DNA from: Bradyrhizobium sp. Ash2021
Lineage (GTDB): Bacteria > Pseudomonadota > Alphaproteobacteria > Rhizobiales > Xanthobacteraceae
Direction of reading: 5' to 3'
DNA length: 64,000 nt
NCBI RefSeq assembly: GCF_031202265.1
Contig: NZ_CP100605.1
Span: forward strand, 1-64,000
Shown here: piece after piece, positions 31,911 to 40,131 of the stretch
Layout: every line of letters begins with the position of its first letter
How positions within the stretch are numbered: position 1 is the first letter of the stretch
Made by a program: the position numbers and the translations under genes
Notes under the pieces: model-generated
The model's database searches: none
Told to the model about the DNA's origin: nothing
The model's input: only the letters and a program-made list of their open reading frames with translations

Positions 31911-31928
31911 TGTTGGTTCAAACCAACA
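31911..31928. promoter_or_regulatory. parS-like palindrome 2 of the second parAB
   Basis: Identical TGTTGGTTCAAACCAACA, 109 bp before parA. Confidence 0.7.
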
Positions 31929-31933
31929 GGGGC

Positions 31934-32027
31934 GATGAAGCGGCCGGTTTCATCAAGATCGTGCCAGCAGGCGCAGCACGGTTGGAGGGGGAAAATCGAT
32001 GAAACGGGCGCAGATAGTTTCATCAAG
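31934..32027 (+). promoter_or_regulatory. parA operator region with GATGAAAC/GTTTCATC repeats
   Basis: Two tandem inverted repeats: GATGAAGC-5-GTTTCATC (31934-31954) and GATGAAAC-11-GTTTCATC (31998-32024), the second ending 12 nt before parA. Likely binding sites of the ParA or ParB autorepressor. Confidence 0.55.
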
Positions 32028-32036
32028 GTTCACCCG

Positions 32037-32813
32037 ATGAACACGATCGTCATCAACAATCAAAAGGGCGGCGTCGGCAAGACGACGCTTGCTGTGCATC
32101 TGGCCTGGTTTATGGCGGAAGCTGGCCGCCGGGTTCTGATGATCGATGTTGATGCGCAGGGCAACGCGACAGACACGCTCAGGCAGCATACAGGGTCGAC
32201 CTCGGCGGCCGATCTCTTCAAGCCGGCGACCCGGCTCGTCGCCGGCGAAAACAGCGGTATCACGCTGGCGCCGGCCGACAGCTCCTTGACGGATATCGAT
32301 CGCGGCAATGCTGCTGCCGTCATGACCCTGCAGCAGAATCTCGCCGATGCCGCCGAACGGTTCGATATCTGCGTGATCGACACTCCGCCATCGCTTGGCC
32401 TTCGCAGCGTCGCTTGCCTGGTCGCCGCCTCGCATGTGCTGGCGCCGATTTACCTGGAAGATTATTCCGTAAAGGGCGTCAAAGGACTGATGCAGACCGT
32501 GATCGGTGTTCAACGACGGTACGGTCGCCAGGACACGAGATTCCTCGGCCTGCTGCCTTCGAACTTCAATACCAAGTCGCCTCGCCAACGAACGCATTTG
32601 GAGCAGTTATTGCGCGAAGCGGGCAAGTACGTGTTCCCAGGCCAGATTGTTGCAAGGGATGGTTATGCCGAAGCCGTTGCGGAACGGGTTCCGGTGTGGA
32701 GCTTGAAACGCCGCTCGGCACAAGAAGCGGGTCGAGAAATCCGCGCGGTTCTCGCCAAGATCGTAGAACGGCTCGATCAGGAGACGACGAATGACGCTCG
32801 ATCTCAGCTTTAA
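32037..32813 (+). CDS. parA: Second ParA-type (IncC-like) partition ATPase
   Basis: 258 aa from ATG 32037. Deviant Walker A QKGGVGKTTLAVHLAWFM at residues 8-25, MIDVDAQGNATDTL, and FDICVIDTPPSLGLRSVACL. It has no N-terminal DNA-binding extension, so a short ParA like IncC. It overlaps parB by 23 nt. Distinct from repA and with its own candidate centromere, it forms a second, independent segregation system or a remnant of a cointegrated plasmid. Confidence 0.92.
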   Translation: MNTIVINNQKGGVGKTTLAVHLAWFMAEAGRRVLMIDVDAQGNATDTLRQHTGSTSAADLFKPATRLVAGENSGITLAPADSSLTDIDRGNAAAVMTLQQNLADAAERFDICVIDTPPSLGLRSVACLVAASHVLAPIYLEDYSVKGVKGLMQTVIGVQRRYGRQDTRFLGLLPSNFNTKSPRQRTHLEQLLREAGKYVFPGQIVARDGYAEAVAERVPVWSLKRRSAQEAGREIRAVLAKIVERLDQETTNDARSQL

Positions 32814-33771
32814 AGAACTGGTCGACGCCGCTGCAAATCCTAACGCAGCAACCGGGCGGCCGCTCTTGGTCGCGATCGACTGCATTGACGAAGACCCCGA
32901 TCAGCCACGCCGTAACTTCAGCGAACAGGAACTGGAGGAGCTGTCACAATCGATTGGCGAGCATGGCGTGCTGCAACCCATCATGCTTCGTCGTTCCAAT
33001 GAGGTTGGACGATACGTCATCGTCATGGGTGCGCGCCGGTACCGTGCTGCGCAGCGCGCGGGGCTGCGTGAAATGCCCGCATTCGTTCAAGAGGTAGGTT
33101 TGCCAGACCGATACGCGCAGATGATCGAGAATATCCAGCGCGATGATTTGCGCGCGCCTGAGATCGCGCTGTTCATCGCAGACCGGTTGGACGCCGGCGA
33201 TACCCAAGCGGACATTGCGCGCAAGCTCGGCAAGCCAAGAGACTGGGTGTCGCGCTACGCTTCGGTTCAAAGCATGCCGGAATTTCTCCGGGCGAGACTT
33301 GAGGGCAGTTCGATCCGTGCTCTTTATGAACTCTACCAGGCTTGGCGCACGCATCCGGGCGAGATCGAACGGCTGTGTGCGACGCAGGACAGCTTCACCG
33401 ACGCGCAAGCTCGGCAACTGGCCCGGGACGTACGCGCCGCGGCCGACCGCGCCAATGCCCAGGACCAATCGCCTGCTGGACCACCCCGATCCGAACGATG
33501 CGATCTCCTGCCGGAAGCAGTTCTGCCCCGCGCCGCTGCGAAAGGCCGGGAGGCAGCAACCGATCATCAACCGCCAAAAACTCGCGTCGTTTCACAATCG
33601 GCAGCATCGCTGGCAATCAGAGTTCGATATCAGAACCGGGCCGGACAGCTGGTTGTCGATCGACTCGCGACGCAAGGCTCCCGTCACGCGGTGGTGTTGG
33701 TCGATGGTGCGGACCATGCAGAAGAAGTTCCGGCGTCGGCTCTCACGATCGAGGAGATCCTGTCGAGATGA
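32791..33771 (+). CDS. parB: Second ParB-type (KorB-like) partition protein
   Basis: 326 aa. ParB/Srx domain: VAIDCIDEDPDQPRRNFSEQ, IGEHGVLQPIMLRR, YVIVMGARRYRAAQRAG; then QMIENIQRDDLRAPEIALFI and an HTH (TQADIARKLGKPRDWVSRYA). The C-terminal RVRYQNRAGQLVVDRLATQG resembles the SH3-like dimer domain of KorB. Expected to bind the TGTTGGTTYRAACCAACA palindromes at 31705, 31911 and 34089. Confidence 0.92.
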   Translation: MTLDLSFKELVDAAANPNAATGRPLLVAIDCIDEDPDQPRRNFSEQELEELSQSIGEHGVLQPIMLRRSNEVGRYVIVMGARRYRAAQRAGLREMPAFVQEVGLPDRYAQMIENIQRDDLRAPEIALFIADRLDAGDTQADIARKLGKPRDWVSRYASVQSMPEFLRARLEGSSIRALYELYQAWRTHPGEIERLCATQDSFTDAQARQLARDVRAAADRANAQDQSPAGPPRSERCDLLPEAVLPRAAAKGREAATDHQPPKTRVVSQSAASLAIRVRYQNRAGQLVVDRLATQGSRHAVVLVDGADHAEEVPASALTIEEILSR

Positions 33772-34199
33772 ACTCGTTCGACACCTTCGCAGCCGCAGAG
33801 ACAGACTACCGGCGTGTGGCGACGGAGCGACTTTCCCATCCGAAAGATGGCGCGTTAGCGCAGCAGCCGAAGGCCGAACGCGCTCCCCATAGCGCTGTAG
33901 TGAGGCCGCAGGCTGCTGGAAAGTCGCGGTCCACATCGCCGACGTTAGTTAGCGTGTTCGTTTCCCTTGCTGCCGACGGATACGTGTTCGCGATGGCTAC
34001 CTGGTCAAAGGGGGACCGCGGGCAGAATTTGGCAGAGAGGGCAGGGCCCGTCGAGCGCTTCGGCGTGGCGAGCCCTGAATACAAAGAGTGTTGGTTTGAA
34101 CCAACACCGAGGGGTACGTTTTTTTGCTTTCTAGTGCAGGATAGGCTTCGCGCCAGCGATGTATTACATCGCGATTGGGATTGGAGTGCATGGCTCTGA
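33768..34199 (+). CDS. Hypothetical ORF coupled to parB
   Basis: 143 aa; ATG overlaps the parB stop (ATGA). The N-terminal part MNSFDTFAAAETDYRRVATE looks real; the C-terminal half runs through a parS-like palindrome and overlaps the mobC start, so the true gene may be shorter or decayed. Not recognised. Confidence 0.4.
   Translation: MNSFDTFAAAETDYRRVATERLSHPKDGALAQQPKAERAPHSAVVRPQAAGKSRSTSPTLVSVFVSLAADGYVFAMATWSKGDRGQNLAERAGPVERFGVASPEYKECWFEPTPRGTFFCFLVQDRLRASDVLHRDWDWSAWL
34089..34106. promoter_or_regulatory. parS-like palindrome 3 of the second parAB
   Basis: TGTTGGTTTGAACCAACA, the reverse complement of sites 1 and 2, downstream of parB. Confidence 0.7.
34156..34172. promoter_or_regulatory. 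Palindrome before mobC (operator or oriT part)
   Basis: GCGATGTA-T-TACATCGC, 17 nt before the mobC start. Mobilisation genes usually lie beside oriT, so the 34107-34189 gap is the best oriT candidate. Confidence 0.5.
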
Positions 34200-34708
34200 T
34201 CTCGCTTCGCGTCTCCGACGAAGTCGCGGCGGAGTTCTCAGTTCTGGCAGCTACCCAGGGCGGCAAATCCGCGCTGCTGCGGCGTTTCATTGCTGATGCA
34301 CTAGATGCACCATCGCGGCGCATCTCGGCGTTGCCGGTCGGACGGTCGGAGAAGGTGACGGTGCGATTTCGCGAGAGCGAGATGCGGCAGCTCGCGGAAG
34401 TTTCACATCAGCGTGGCATGACCCGAACTGGCTGGATCGTCGCGCTGGTGCGCTCGCGATTGGGCTCGCCAGTGCGGCATTCCCCGGACGAGCATGCCGC
34501 GCTTCGCGCCATTGTTCGCGAGCTCAACCGGATCGGCGGCAACATTAACCAGGTCGCGCGCGCCGCAAATACCAGTGTGCTGCAGGGCAGGGCGGTTGAG
34601 CCCGATCTGTCCGCAATTCAAGAGGCCAAATTGGTCATCGAAACAGAGCTGGCACAATTACGTAATGCGTTGAACGGTAACGCGGATTATTGGGATGGGC
34701 GGCGATGA
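34190..34708 (+). CDS. mobC: MobC-like relaxosome accessory protein
   Basis: 172 aa from ATG 34190. N-terminal ribbon-helix-helix-like ALISLRVSDEVAAEFSVLAA, then EKVTVRFRESEMRQLAEVSH and LRAIVRELNRIGGNINQVAR AANT, the conserved MobC motif. Such proteins help the relaxase melt and nick oriT. It ends overlapping the relaxase start by 4 nt. Confidence 0.82.
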   Translation: MALISLRVSDEVAAEFSVLAATQGGKSALLRRFIADALDAPSRRISALPVGRSEKVTVRFRESEMRQLAEVSHQRGMTRTGWIVALVRSRLGSPVRHSPDEHAALRAIVRELNRIGGNINQVARAANTSVLQGRAVEPDLSAIQEAKLVIETELAQLRNALNGNADYWDGRR

Positions 34709-35781
34709 GTCGGCGATACTCGCCGCGCCCAACCGGCTTGGCCTCCGAACTTCCGCCGATCTCGTACGTCTGGGAAACGCCCAATCGGCGTCCACGGCGG
34801 GCCGAGTGGGATATCCCCGATCCGGCCGCTCCCGGCCACCTTACGCCGGCGATGCGTGCAAAGCTCGAACGCATCGTGCGCCGAGCACCAGAGGTGATGG
34901 TCAAGATCACCGGTCGCACCAAGGGCGTGGCGCATCTCAAGTCGCACCTGGCATACATCACGCGAAACGGCGAGCTTGATGCGGAAACAGAGCAGGGGGC
35001 GGCAATGACGGGTCGTTCCGGATTGAAAGACCTGCAGCAACGCTGGGAGGATGATGCCGGTCTCGACAACAAGCGCCGCCGCGATGGATCGCTTTCGATC
35101 AACATCATTTTGTCGATGCCGGCTGGCACCGACGCTGTCGCGGTGAAGGATTCAGCCCGGGCATTTGCCATCGAGACGTTCGAGGGCAATCACGACTACG
35201 TCTTCGTCCAGCACCTCGACGACAAGCATCCCCACGTGCACTTGACCGTTCGGTCCTTGGGTCATGACGGCAAGCGCCTCAACCCGCGCAAGGCGGATCT
35301 TCAGGCCTGGCGGGAACGGTTTGCCGCGGAGCTTCGGCTTCGCGGGATCACCGCAGAGGCCACACCGCGGCGCACCCGCGGACGGGTTCGAAAGGCCGAT
35401 CGCGGCGCGGTGCTGGCCTTGCGCAAGCGCGGGATTACCTCCGAGGTCGATCGACTCACGCGGGAGGAGGTTCTCCGTGAGGTAAGGGCCGGCAAGACGA
35501 CCGAACGACCATGGGACGCCCGAATCCGGTCACGTCAGGACGCGATCCGGCGGCGATATCTCGACTACGCGGCTGAGCTGCAACGCTCTGGGACGGCGCG
35601 CGATGACGCGCTTGCGCGACAGATCCGTCAATTCGTGAAGGATATGCCGGCGATCGAAACCCGCCGGCATGTGTTGAAGAAGGAGCTTTCGGAGCTTGCC
35701 GATAGCCGGCGTCGCGGCGCGGAGCAGGGCGTCAATATCGAACAGCGGGGTGATACGCGAGGCGACGAACGCAGCAAGTAA
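34705..35781 (+). CDS. Relaxase (MobA/VirD2-type)
   Basis: 358 aa from ATG 34705. Candidate catalytic Tyr in LKSHLAYITRNGE (about residue 90), metal-binding HxH cluster HPHVHLTVRSLG (about 172-180) preceded by YVFVQHLDDK, then DLQAWRERFAAELRLRG. The C-terminal part is basic and helical (DDALARQIRQFVKDMPAIET). It nicks oriT and pilots the strand. Shorter than two-domain relaxase-helicases, so it fits mobilisation through a T4SS. Confidence 0.88.
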   Translation: MSRRYSPRPTGLASELPPISYVWETPNRRPRRAEWDIPDPAAPGHLTPAMRAKLERIVRRAPEVMVKITGRTKGVAHLKSHLAYITRNGELDAETEQGAAMTGRSGLKDLQQRWEDDAGLDNKRRRDGSLSINIILSMPAGTDAVAVKDSARAFAIETFEGNHDYVFVQHLDDKHPHVHLTVRSLGHDGKRLNPRKADLQAWRERFAAELRLRGITAEATPRRTRGRVRKADRGAVLALRKRGITSEVDRLTREEVLREVRAGKTTERPWDARIRSRQDAIRRRYLDYAAELQRSGTARDDALARQIRQFVKDMPAIETRRHVLKKELSELADSRRRGAEQGVNIEQRGDTRGDERSK

Positions 35782-35809
35782 CCAACCGCGTGTCTGGGCT
35801 TGTAATAGG

Positions 35810-36217
35810 TCAACCACTATTTGGGCTATGCCGGATGGACCTGGAATTTGCCGCAACGTTCGATGCGCCTGGAATATACCCAAGTTGCTGCTCCAGGGCG
35901 ACCAGGGCTTGGCGGGCTACCTCCAATGTAGCGGTGGCCTTGTTCAAGGCGTCCCACGCTTCGTTAGATTGCGAGACCGCCGCCATGCCGGTTTGAACCA
36001 GATTGTCTTCGACCGATGGTGACCAGTCTTCGAGGATTGCGCGTTCAAGATCGGGGAGCATCCGCGTGAGCGCTCGCTGCGCGGTAGCTTCCTTTTGTTC
36101 CTGGCTTTCAACCGTGGCGAGGGCTTTGCGATATTGCCCCAGCGCCTCGATGGTTTTCTTTTCAAGATCGGCTTGGTCGCTCAATGGCTTTCTCTTCCGA
36201 TAGAATGTTCGAGCCAC
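35810..36217 (-). CDS. Hypothetical helical protein, about 135 aa
   Basis: Probable GTG start at 36217 (VARTFYRKRKPLSDQADLEK). Long heptad-like stretches (ALGQYRKALATVESQEQKEA, LEVARQALVALEQQLGYIPG) suggest a coiled coil. Convergent with the relaxase. Not recognised. Confidence 0.5.
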   Translation of the reverse strand: MARTFYRKRKPLSDQADLEKKTIEALGQYRKALATVESQEQKEATAQRALTRMLPDLERAILEDWSPSVEDNLVQTGMAAVSQSNEAWDALNKATATLEVARQALVALEQQLGYIPGASNVAANSRSIRHSPNSG

Positions 36218-36639
36218 TAGATGCCACTGTGAAACAAACGAAGGTTTAACGCCGAGCAAGCAGTGGCGATGCGTTGAAGAGATCAATTCTTGATCCAATT
36301 ATTTGTCTGGCCCCTTGAGCCCGGCTAGCAGGATTGCGAAGTCACCATCAACAGGCTGCTCGATGTCCTGGACGAGGAGAAGGTCGTCGCAGCCGTGTGG
36401 GAGTTGGATCCGGCGGCGAAGCCCAAAGAGCAAGAGGACTGCTGTCCATCTCAGGAAGATAGCAAGGGATCGTCGGCATCTTTGTTGCCCGCAGAGCGAT
36501 ACCGCACGACAACTTCGATGATTTCGACGACTTGGATTCTGACGCAGACGCGTAGAAGTTTCATATTTCAGCAACCATGTCCTCAACGGGAATCTAACCA
36601 GCCTGCCTTATTCTGGTCGCTGGGTAGGAGACCCTTGCG
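36218..36639 (+). other. Intergenic with a short coding-like remnant
   Basis: At 36340-36470 the plus strand reads CEVTINRLLDVLDEEKVVAA then VWELDPAAKPKEQED, which looks like real protein, but a stop precedes it and no start is present. Probably the relic of a gene. Confidence 0.35.
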
Positions 36640-38358
36640 ATGACCAGAATGGACGCCCGCCTGAACGGCGGCGGCGGTAATCGGCTGTACTTCGGTGACA
36701 ACCTTACGGTGCTCAGGGAGCACGTGAAGGACGAGTCCGTCGATCTGATCTATCTCGACCCTCCTTTTAATTCAGACGCCAACTATAACGTGCTGTTCCG
36801 CTCTCCGACCGGGCAGGAATCTGACGCGCAAGTGGAAGCGTTTCGAGATTCGTGGGAGTGGGCGGACGCCGCCCGAGACGCCTACGCCGACGTGATCGAT
36901 GCAAACGGCGACGTTGCCCTGGTCGTCTCAAGCCTCAAGAAGTGGCTCGGCGAAAACGCAATGATGGCCTACATCGTGATGATGGCCGCTCGCCTCATTG
37001 AACTTCGGCGAGTGCTTAAACCTGATGGTTCGCTGTACCTGCACTGCGACCCGACTGCGAGCCACTATCTCAAATTGGTTCTCGACGCGGTATTCGGTCA
37101 CGAAAAGGCTCGAAGCGAGATAATCTGGAAACGAACCAACGCTCGTGGTACAAAAGGGAATTGGCCGCGGCTGCATGACACAATCCTCATGTACGGAAGC
37201 GAAAACGCCAACTTTATTAGCCAGACCGCGCCTGCCGACAAAGCCAAACTCCCGCATACGTTGATCACCGGAAGTGACGGACAGAAGTATCAGACGTTTG
37301 AACTCACCGGCGCCGGGGTCACCAAAGAAGGTGAAAGCGGGAAGCCGTGGAAAGGATTCAACCCCACGGAGATGGGCCGCCATTGGGGGAATAACCACCG
37401 CCAAATGAATGAGTGGGACCGTGCCAAACTGATTCACTGGCCGAGCAACGGCGGTTGGCCCCGTCGAAAAGCTGCGACTCCGTTTGACCCGGAATCTCGG
37501 CGTGTGATCGTAGGCGACGTATGGACAGATATCGACCGCCTTAACCAGACAGCTAAAGAGCGCTTGGGTTATCCGACGCAGAAGCCCCTTGCCTTGCTTG
37601 ATCGGATTATACAGGCCTCTTCCAAGCCGGGTGACGTCGTCCTAGATCCGTTTTGCGGTTGTGGAACGAGCCTCGAAAGTGCGCAGAAAAATGGTCGTCG
37701 GTGGATCGGCATCGACGTTGCGCACTATGCGATGACCCTGATCGAAGGGCGGTTGAAGGCGAAATATCCAACCGTTGACTATTCGGTTCACGGCCGGCCG
37801 ACGGATCTGGCGGGTGCGCGCGAACTGGCACGCCGCGACAAGTATCAGTTTCAATGGTGGGCAGCTTGGAAGCTCGGATCGCAAACCTATCGTGAAGACA
37901 AGAAGGGTGCCGATCGCGGCATTGACGGTAACATCTATTTTCACAACGGCCCCTACGGGGTCGGCCGCATCGTCGCTTCGGTGAAGGGTGGCGAGCACGT
38001 CGGAGTGCAGATGGTGCGTGATCTCCGCGGCGTCATTGAGCGCGAAGAGGCTGAGATGGGAGTCATGGTCACTCTCGCAAGCCCTACCGGCCCAATGCTG
38101 TCAGAGGCCGCGAGCGCAGGCTTTGTTCGAAAATCCGCACATGGTCGTTTGCCTCGCCTGCAGGTCGTATCGGTAGCGGATATCCTTGCCGGGCACACGC
38201 CAACGCTTCCGCCATTGCCGCAACCTGAGCGAAAGCAGCCAGCGGGTCGGAAACGAGCCCACGCCGATCAAATTGAAATGATTTTCCCGTTCGGTGGCGA
38301 GATCATCAAACCGCAGGAAGGCGTGCACGTTGATCCGCGATTTAGGCGTTTTGGTTAG
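36640..38358 (+). CDS. DNA methyltransferase fused to an endonuclease-like domain
   Basis: 572 aa. N-terminal N6/N4 DNA methyltransferase of the beta order: catalytic YLDPPFNSDANYN (motif IV, about residues 41-53) before the AdoMet-binding region LDPFCGCGTSLESA (about 333) and TQKPLALLDRII. C-terminal domain (about 400-520): KYQFQWWAAWKLG, GADRGIDGNIYF, GRIVASVKGGEHVGVQMVRD, resembling an Mrr-like PD-(D/E)xK fold with D and K but Ser in place of the usual Glu/Gln. A combined restriction-modification enzyme or an epigenetic methyltransferase with a degenerate nuclease. No separate specificity subunit is seen. Confidence 0.88.
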   Translation: MTRMDARLNGGGGNRLYFGDNLTVLREHVKDESVDLIYLDPPFNSDANYNVLFRSPTGQESDAQVEAFRDSWEWADAARDAYADVIDANGDVALVVSSLKKWLGENAMMAYIVMMAARLIELRRVLKPDGSLYLHCDPTASHYLKLVLDAVFGHEKARSEIIWKRTNARGTKGNWPRLHDTILMYGSENANFISQTAPADKAKLPHTLITGSDGQKYQTFELTGAGVTKEGESGKPWKGFNPTEMGRHWGNNHRQMNEWDRAKLIHWPSNGGWPRRKAATPFDPESRRVIVGDVWTDIDRLNQTAKERLGYPTQKPLALLDRIIQASSKPGDVVLDPFCGCGTSLESAQKNGRRWIGIDVAHYAMTLIEGRLKAKYPTVDYSVHGRPTDLAGARELARRDKYQFQWWAAWKLGSQTYREDKKGADRGIDGNIYFHNGPYGVGRIVASVKGGEHVGVQMVRDLRGVIEREEAEMGVMVTLASPTGPMLSEAASAGFVRKSAHGRLPRLQVVSVADILAGHTPTLPPLPQPERKQPAGRKRAHADQIEMIFPFGGEIIKPQEGVHVDPRFRRFG

Positions 38359-38364
38359 GTAGAC

Positions 38365-39201
38365 TCAATTCCCGAAGGCGGCGTCAAGCACGTGGGCGAG
38401 CCGGACGGCGGCCTTCTGCAGTTGCTCTTTCACGACGGGTTCGTTCGCATCAAGGTAATCCGCGCCGATAGTGACGCTACCGGCTGGCATGTTGCAGGAA
38501 GCCCCGCCCATCACGCAATAACCGGTCTTGGCGGCCTCTGAGATAGCGAAAGACTCGTTCGCCCAATCTCTTGGCTCGGAAGCCAGCCACCGCGTTTGCA
38601 GTTCCGGCGTGATGCCTTCCAAAAGATCGTTTACCGCGTCCGCAATGTCGGGACCGACCGCGTGCTGCACCAGGCAGTTGTCCCATGTCGCGTGCAGATT
38701 TCCGGAGCACTGCCCGTTCACCCTGATATTATTGCCGCCGCGGTCCTCTTCGAAAGAGACGTGCAGCGGCTGATGGATATCACCAACCCAGTGTCCCAAG
38801 GATTTCAGCGCAATTAGGCGATCGGCATCGGCCGCGTCTTTCGACGAAAGAACCTTGGCGTCGTTCAAGATCGCGGTGAGTACGCATTTGTCTGCCTTGG
38901 GGCAATTGTCCGAAGTCAGCCCCTTCGAATCTCGCGGCAGATTGACGTAGTGTTCGGGCGCGCGGATTCTCGGCTGGCCGCGGAACGGATGGTCGGGAAA
39001 GACGCAAGAATCAGAGAAAGTTTTGAACTCGGTATCGGATTCCATCAGCCTGCGAACTGCGGCCCGCGTGTCCTGGTGCGCGAGCTGGAAAGCAATCTCG
39101 CAAATGATTTTGTGGCCCGGGTCGCTCCAAGCCCGGGCATTGTCGCAAAGCGAGGTGAGGGCCAACGCTGCGAGCGAAAGGCCTCGTAAAATCACGGTCA
39201 C
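38365..39201 (-). CDS. Secreted S1/P1-type zinc nuclease
   Basis: About 278 aa from GTG 39201 (weak start evidence; the frame is open to 39336). Signal peptide VTVILRGLSLAALALTSLCD with cleavage before Trp in ARAWSDPGHKII, as the mature Trp ligates zinc in this family. EHYVNLPRD, then LGHWVGDIHQPLHVSFEEDR with the His/Asp zinc ligands, GGNN and HATWDNCLVQ. Degrades single-stranded nucleic acid outside or in the periplasm. Confidence 0.88.
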   Translation of the reverse strand: MTVILRGLSLAALALTSLCDNARAWSDPGHKIICEIAFQLAHQDTRAAVRRLMESDTEFKTFSDSCVFPDHPFRGQPRIRAPEHYVNLPRDSKGLTSDNCPKADKCVLTAILNDAKVLSSKDAADADRLIALKSLGHWVGDIHQPLHVSFEEDRGGNNIRVNGQCSGNLHATWDNCLVQHAVGPDIADAVNDLLEGITPELQTRWLASEPRDWANESFAISEAAKTGYCVMGGASCNMPAGSVTIGADYLDANEPVVKEQLQKAAVRLAHVLDAAFGN

Positions 39202-39229
39202 GCGCGGGGAAAAATCATCAGTATCTTCC

Positions 39230-39505
39230 TCATGAGCCGCTCTTGTATGCGGCCCAATTCTCCCATTGTTTGACGGCGGCGCCTTCAGTCCGGTCTTCGG
39301 TACGGTGCTGCACACCTTTAAAGTGTCCCGAGGCAACCCAAACCGATTCCGACTTTTGACGCGTGCTGACGACGTAAGTCTCGCCTGAAACGCTGACGAT
39401 GGTGGGCTCTCGCCGCGGGTACGGGAACAGCTCCGGTGACCGCCGCCCGTAACGCTTCAATCGGCCGAGCACTCGGTATGACAAAATCCTTGGGCATTTC
39501 GACAA
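39230..39505 (-). CDS. Possible small hypothetical protein
   Basis: The C-terminal 60 residues (SVSGETYVVSTRQKSESVWV, ASGHFKGVQHRTEDRTEGAA) look like a real small domain, but the only start is TTG at 39505. It overlaps 39318-39758 in another frame; the two may be one frameshifted gene. Confidence 0.35.
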   Translation of the reverse strand: MSKCPRILSYRVLGRLKRYGRRSPELFPYPRREPTIVSVSGETYVVSTRQKSESVWVASGHFKGVQHRTEDRTEGAAVKQWENWAAYKSGS

Positions 39506-39758
39506 ATACGTCGCGCGTGGACAACTTCATCAAGCCAGCGAAATGACGCTTCCGTCTAGGAACCGCTGTCTCTGCGTGCTGGCAAATTGCGTGCAGCGTG
39601 GCTGGTTGGAAAAAAAGTTCCAGATCAGACAGTTTTGCCAAAATCAATTCCGCTCGGCGTATCAGGCCGTCGATTTCTGTTCTGATCGAACCTATGGACG
39701 CAGCAACCCGTTGAGCGTCGCCAGTCAGCGACATCGTGACTGCCGCAGTCGCGTTCAT
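39318..39758 (-). CDS. Possible hypothetical protein, 146 aa
   Basis: From ATG 39758: MNATAAVTMSLTGDAQRVAA, TEIDGLIRRAELILAKLSDL are helical and plausible; the last 50 residues (RAHHRQRFRRDLRRQHAS) look like a shifted frame. Together with 39230-39505 this may be one gene with a frameshift near 39450. Confidence 0.35.
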   Translation of the reverse strand: MNATAAVTMSLTGDAQRVAASIGSIRTEIDGLIRRAELILAKLSDLELFFQPATLHAICQHAETAVPRRKRHFAGLMKLSTRDVFVEMPKDFVIPSARPIEALRAAVTGAVPVPAARAHHRQRFRRDLRRQHASKVGIGLGCLGTL

Positions 39759-40131
39759 CAGCCGGTCAAACTCGGCGAGGATAGCTTCTTTTGCTTACCC
39801 GTCCAATGCTCAATAGCGGACAATCATGCGCGTTCCAAAGTACCTATGGCCCTTTATTTTGCGCTTATAGCCGGCTGGCGCCTTGCCCGTCCGGTTAGTC
39901 AGTTGTGGATAAAACAAAGCCGCTCGACTGACGCCCCGTATGGTCACGCGCCTCTGGTAACCGATTCCAATAGCAAGCGGGCTTACAAAGGCGCCAGTTC
40001 GCGAAAAGGCTCCAGCAGTTGCTCAATTGTCATCTGGGCAGCCGCACTAGGATAGCGTCCGTTCTTCGCAATTTTGAAGGTAGAGCCCGAGGGCGGCTTC
40101 CTTGGGAGAGGGGAGGGGGTTCTCCTCCTTG
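39759..40131. other. Intergenic
   Basis: No gene recognised. Confidence 0.4.

Noticed and set aside
31705..34106. TGTTGGTT palindromes as IS ends or attachment sites
   Set aside because: They are full palindromes arranged around parAB, with no transposase or target duplication; a centromere role fits better.
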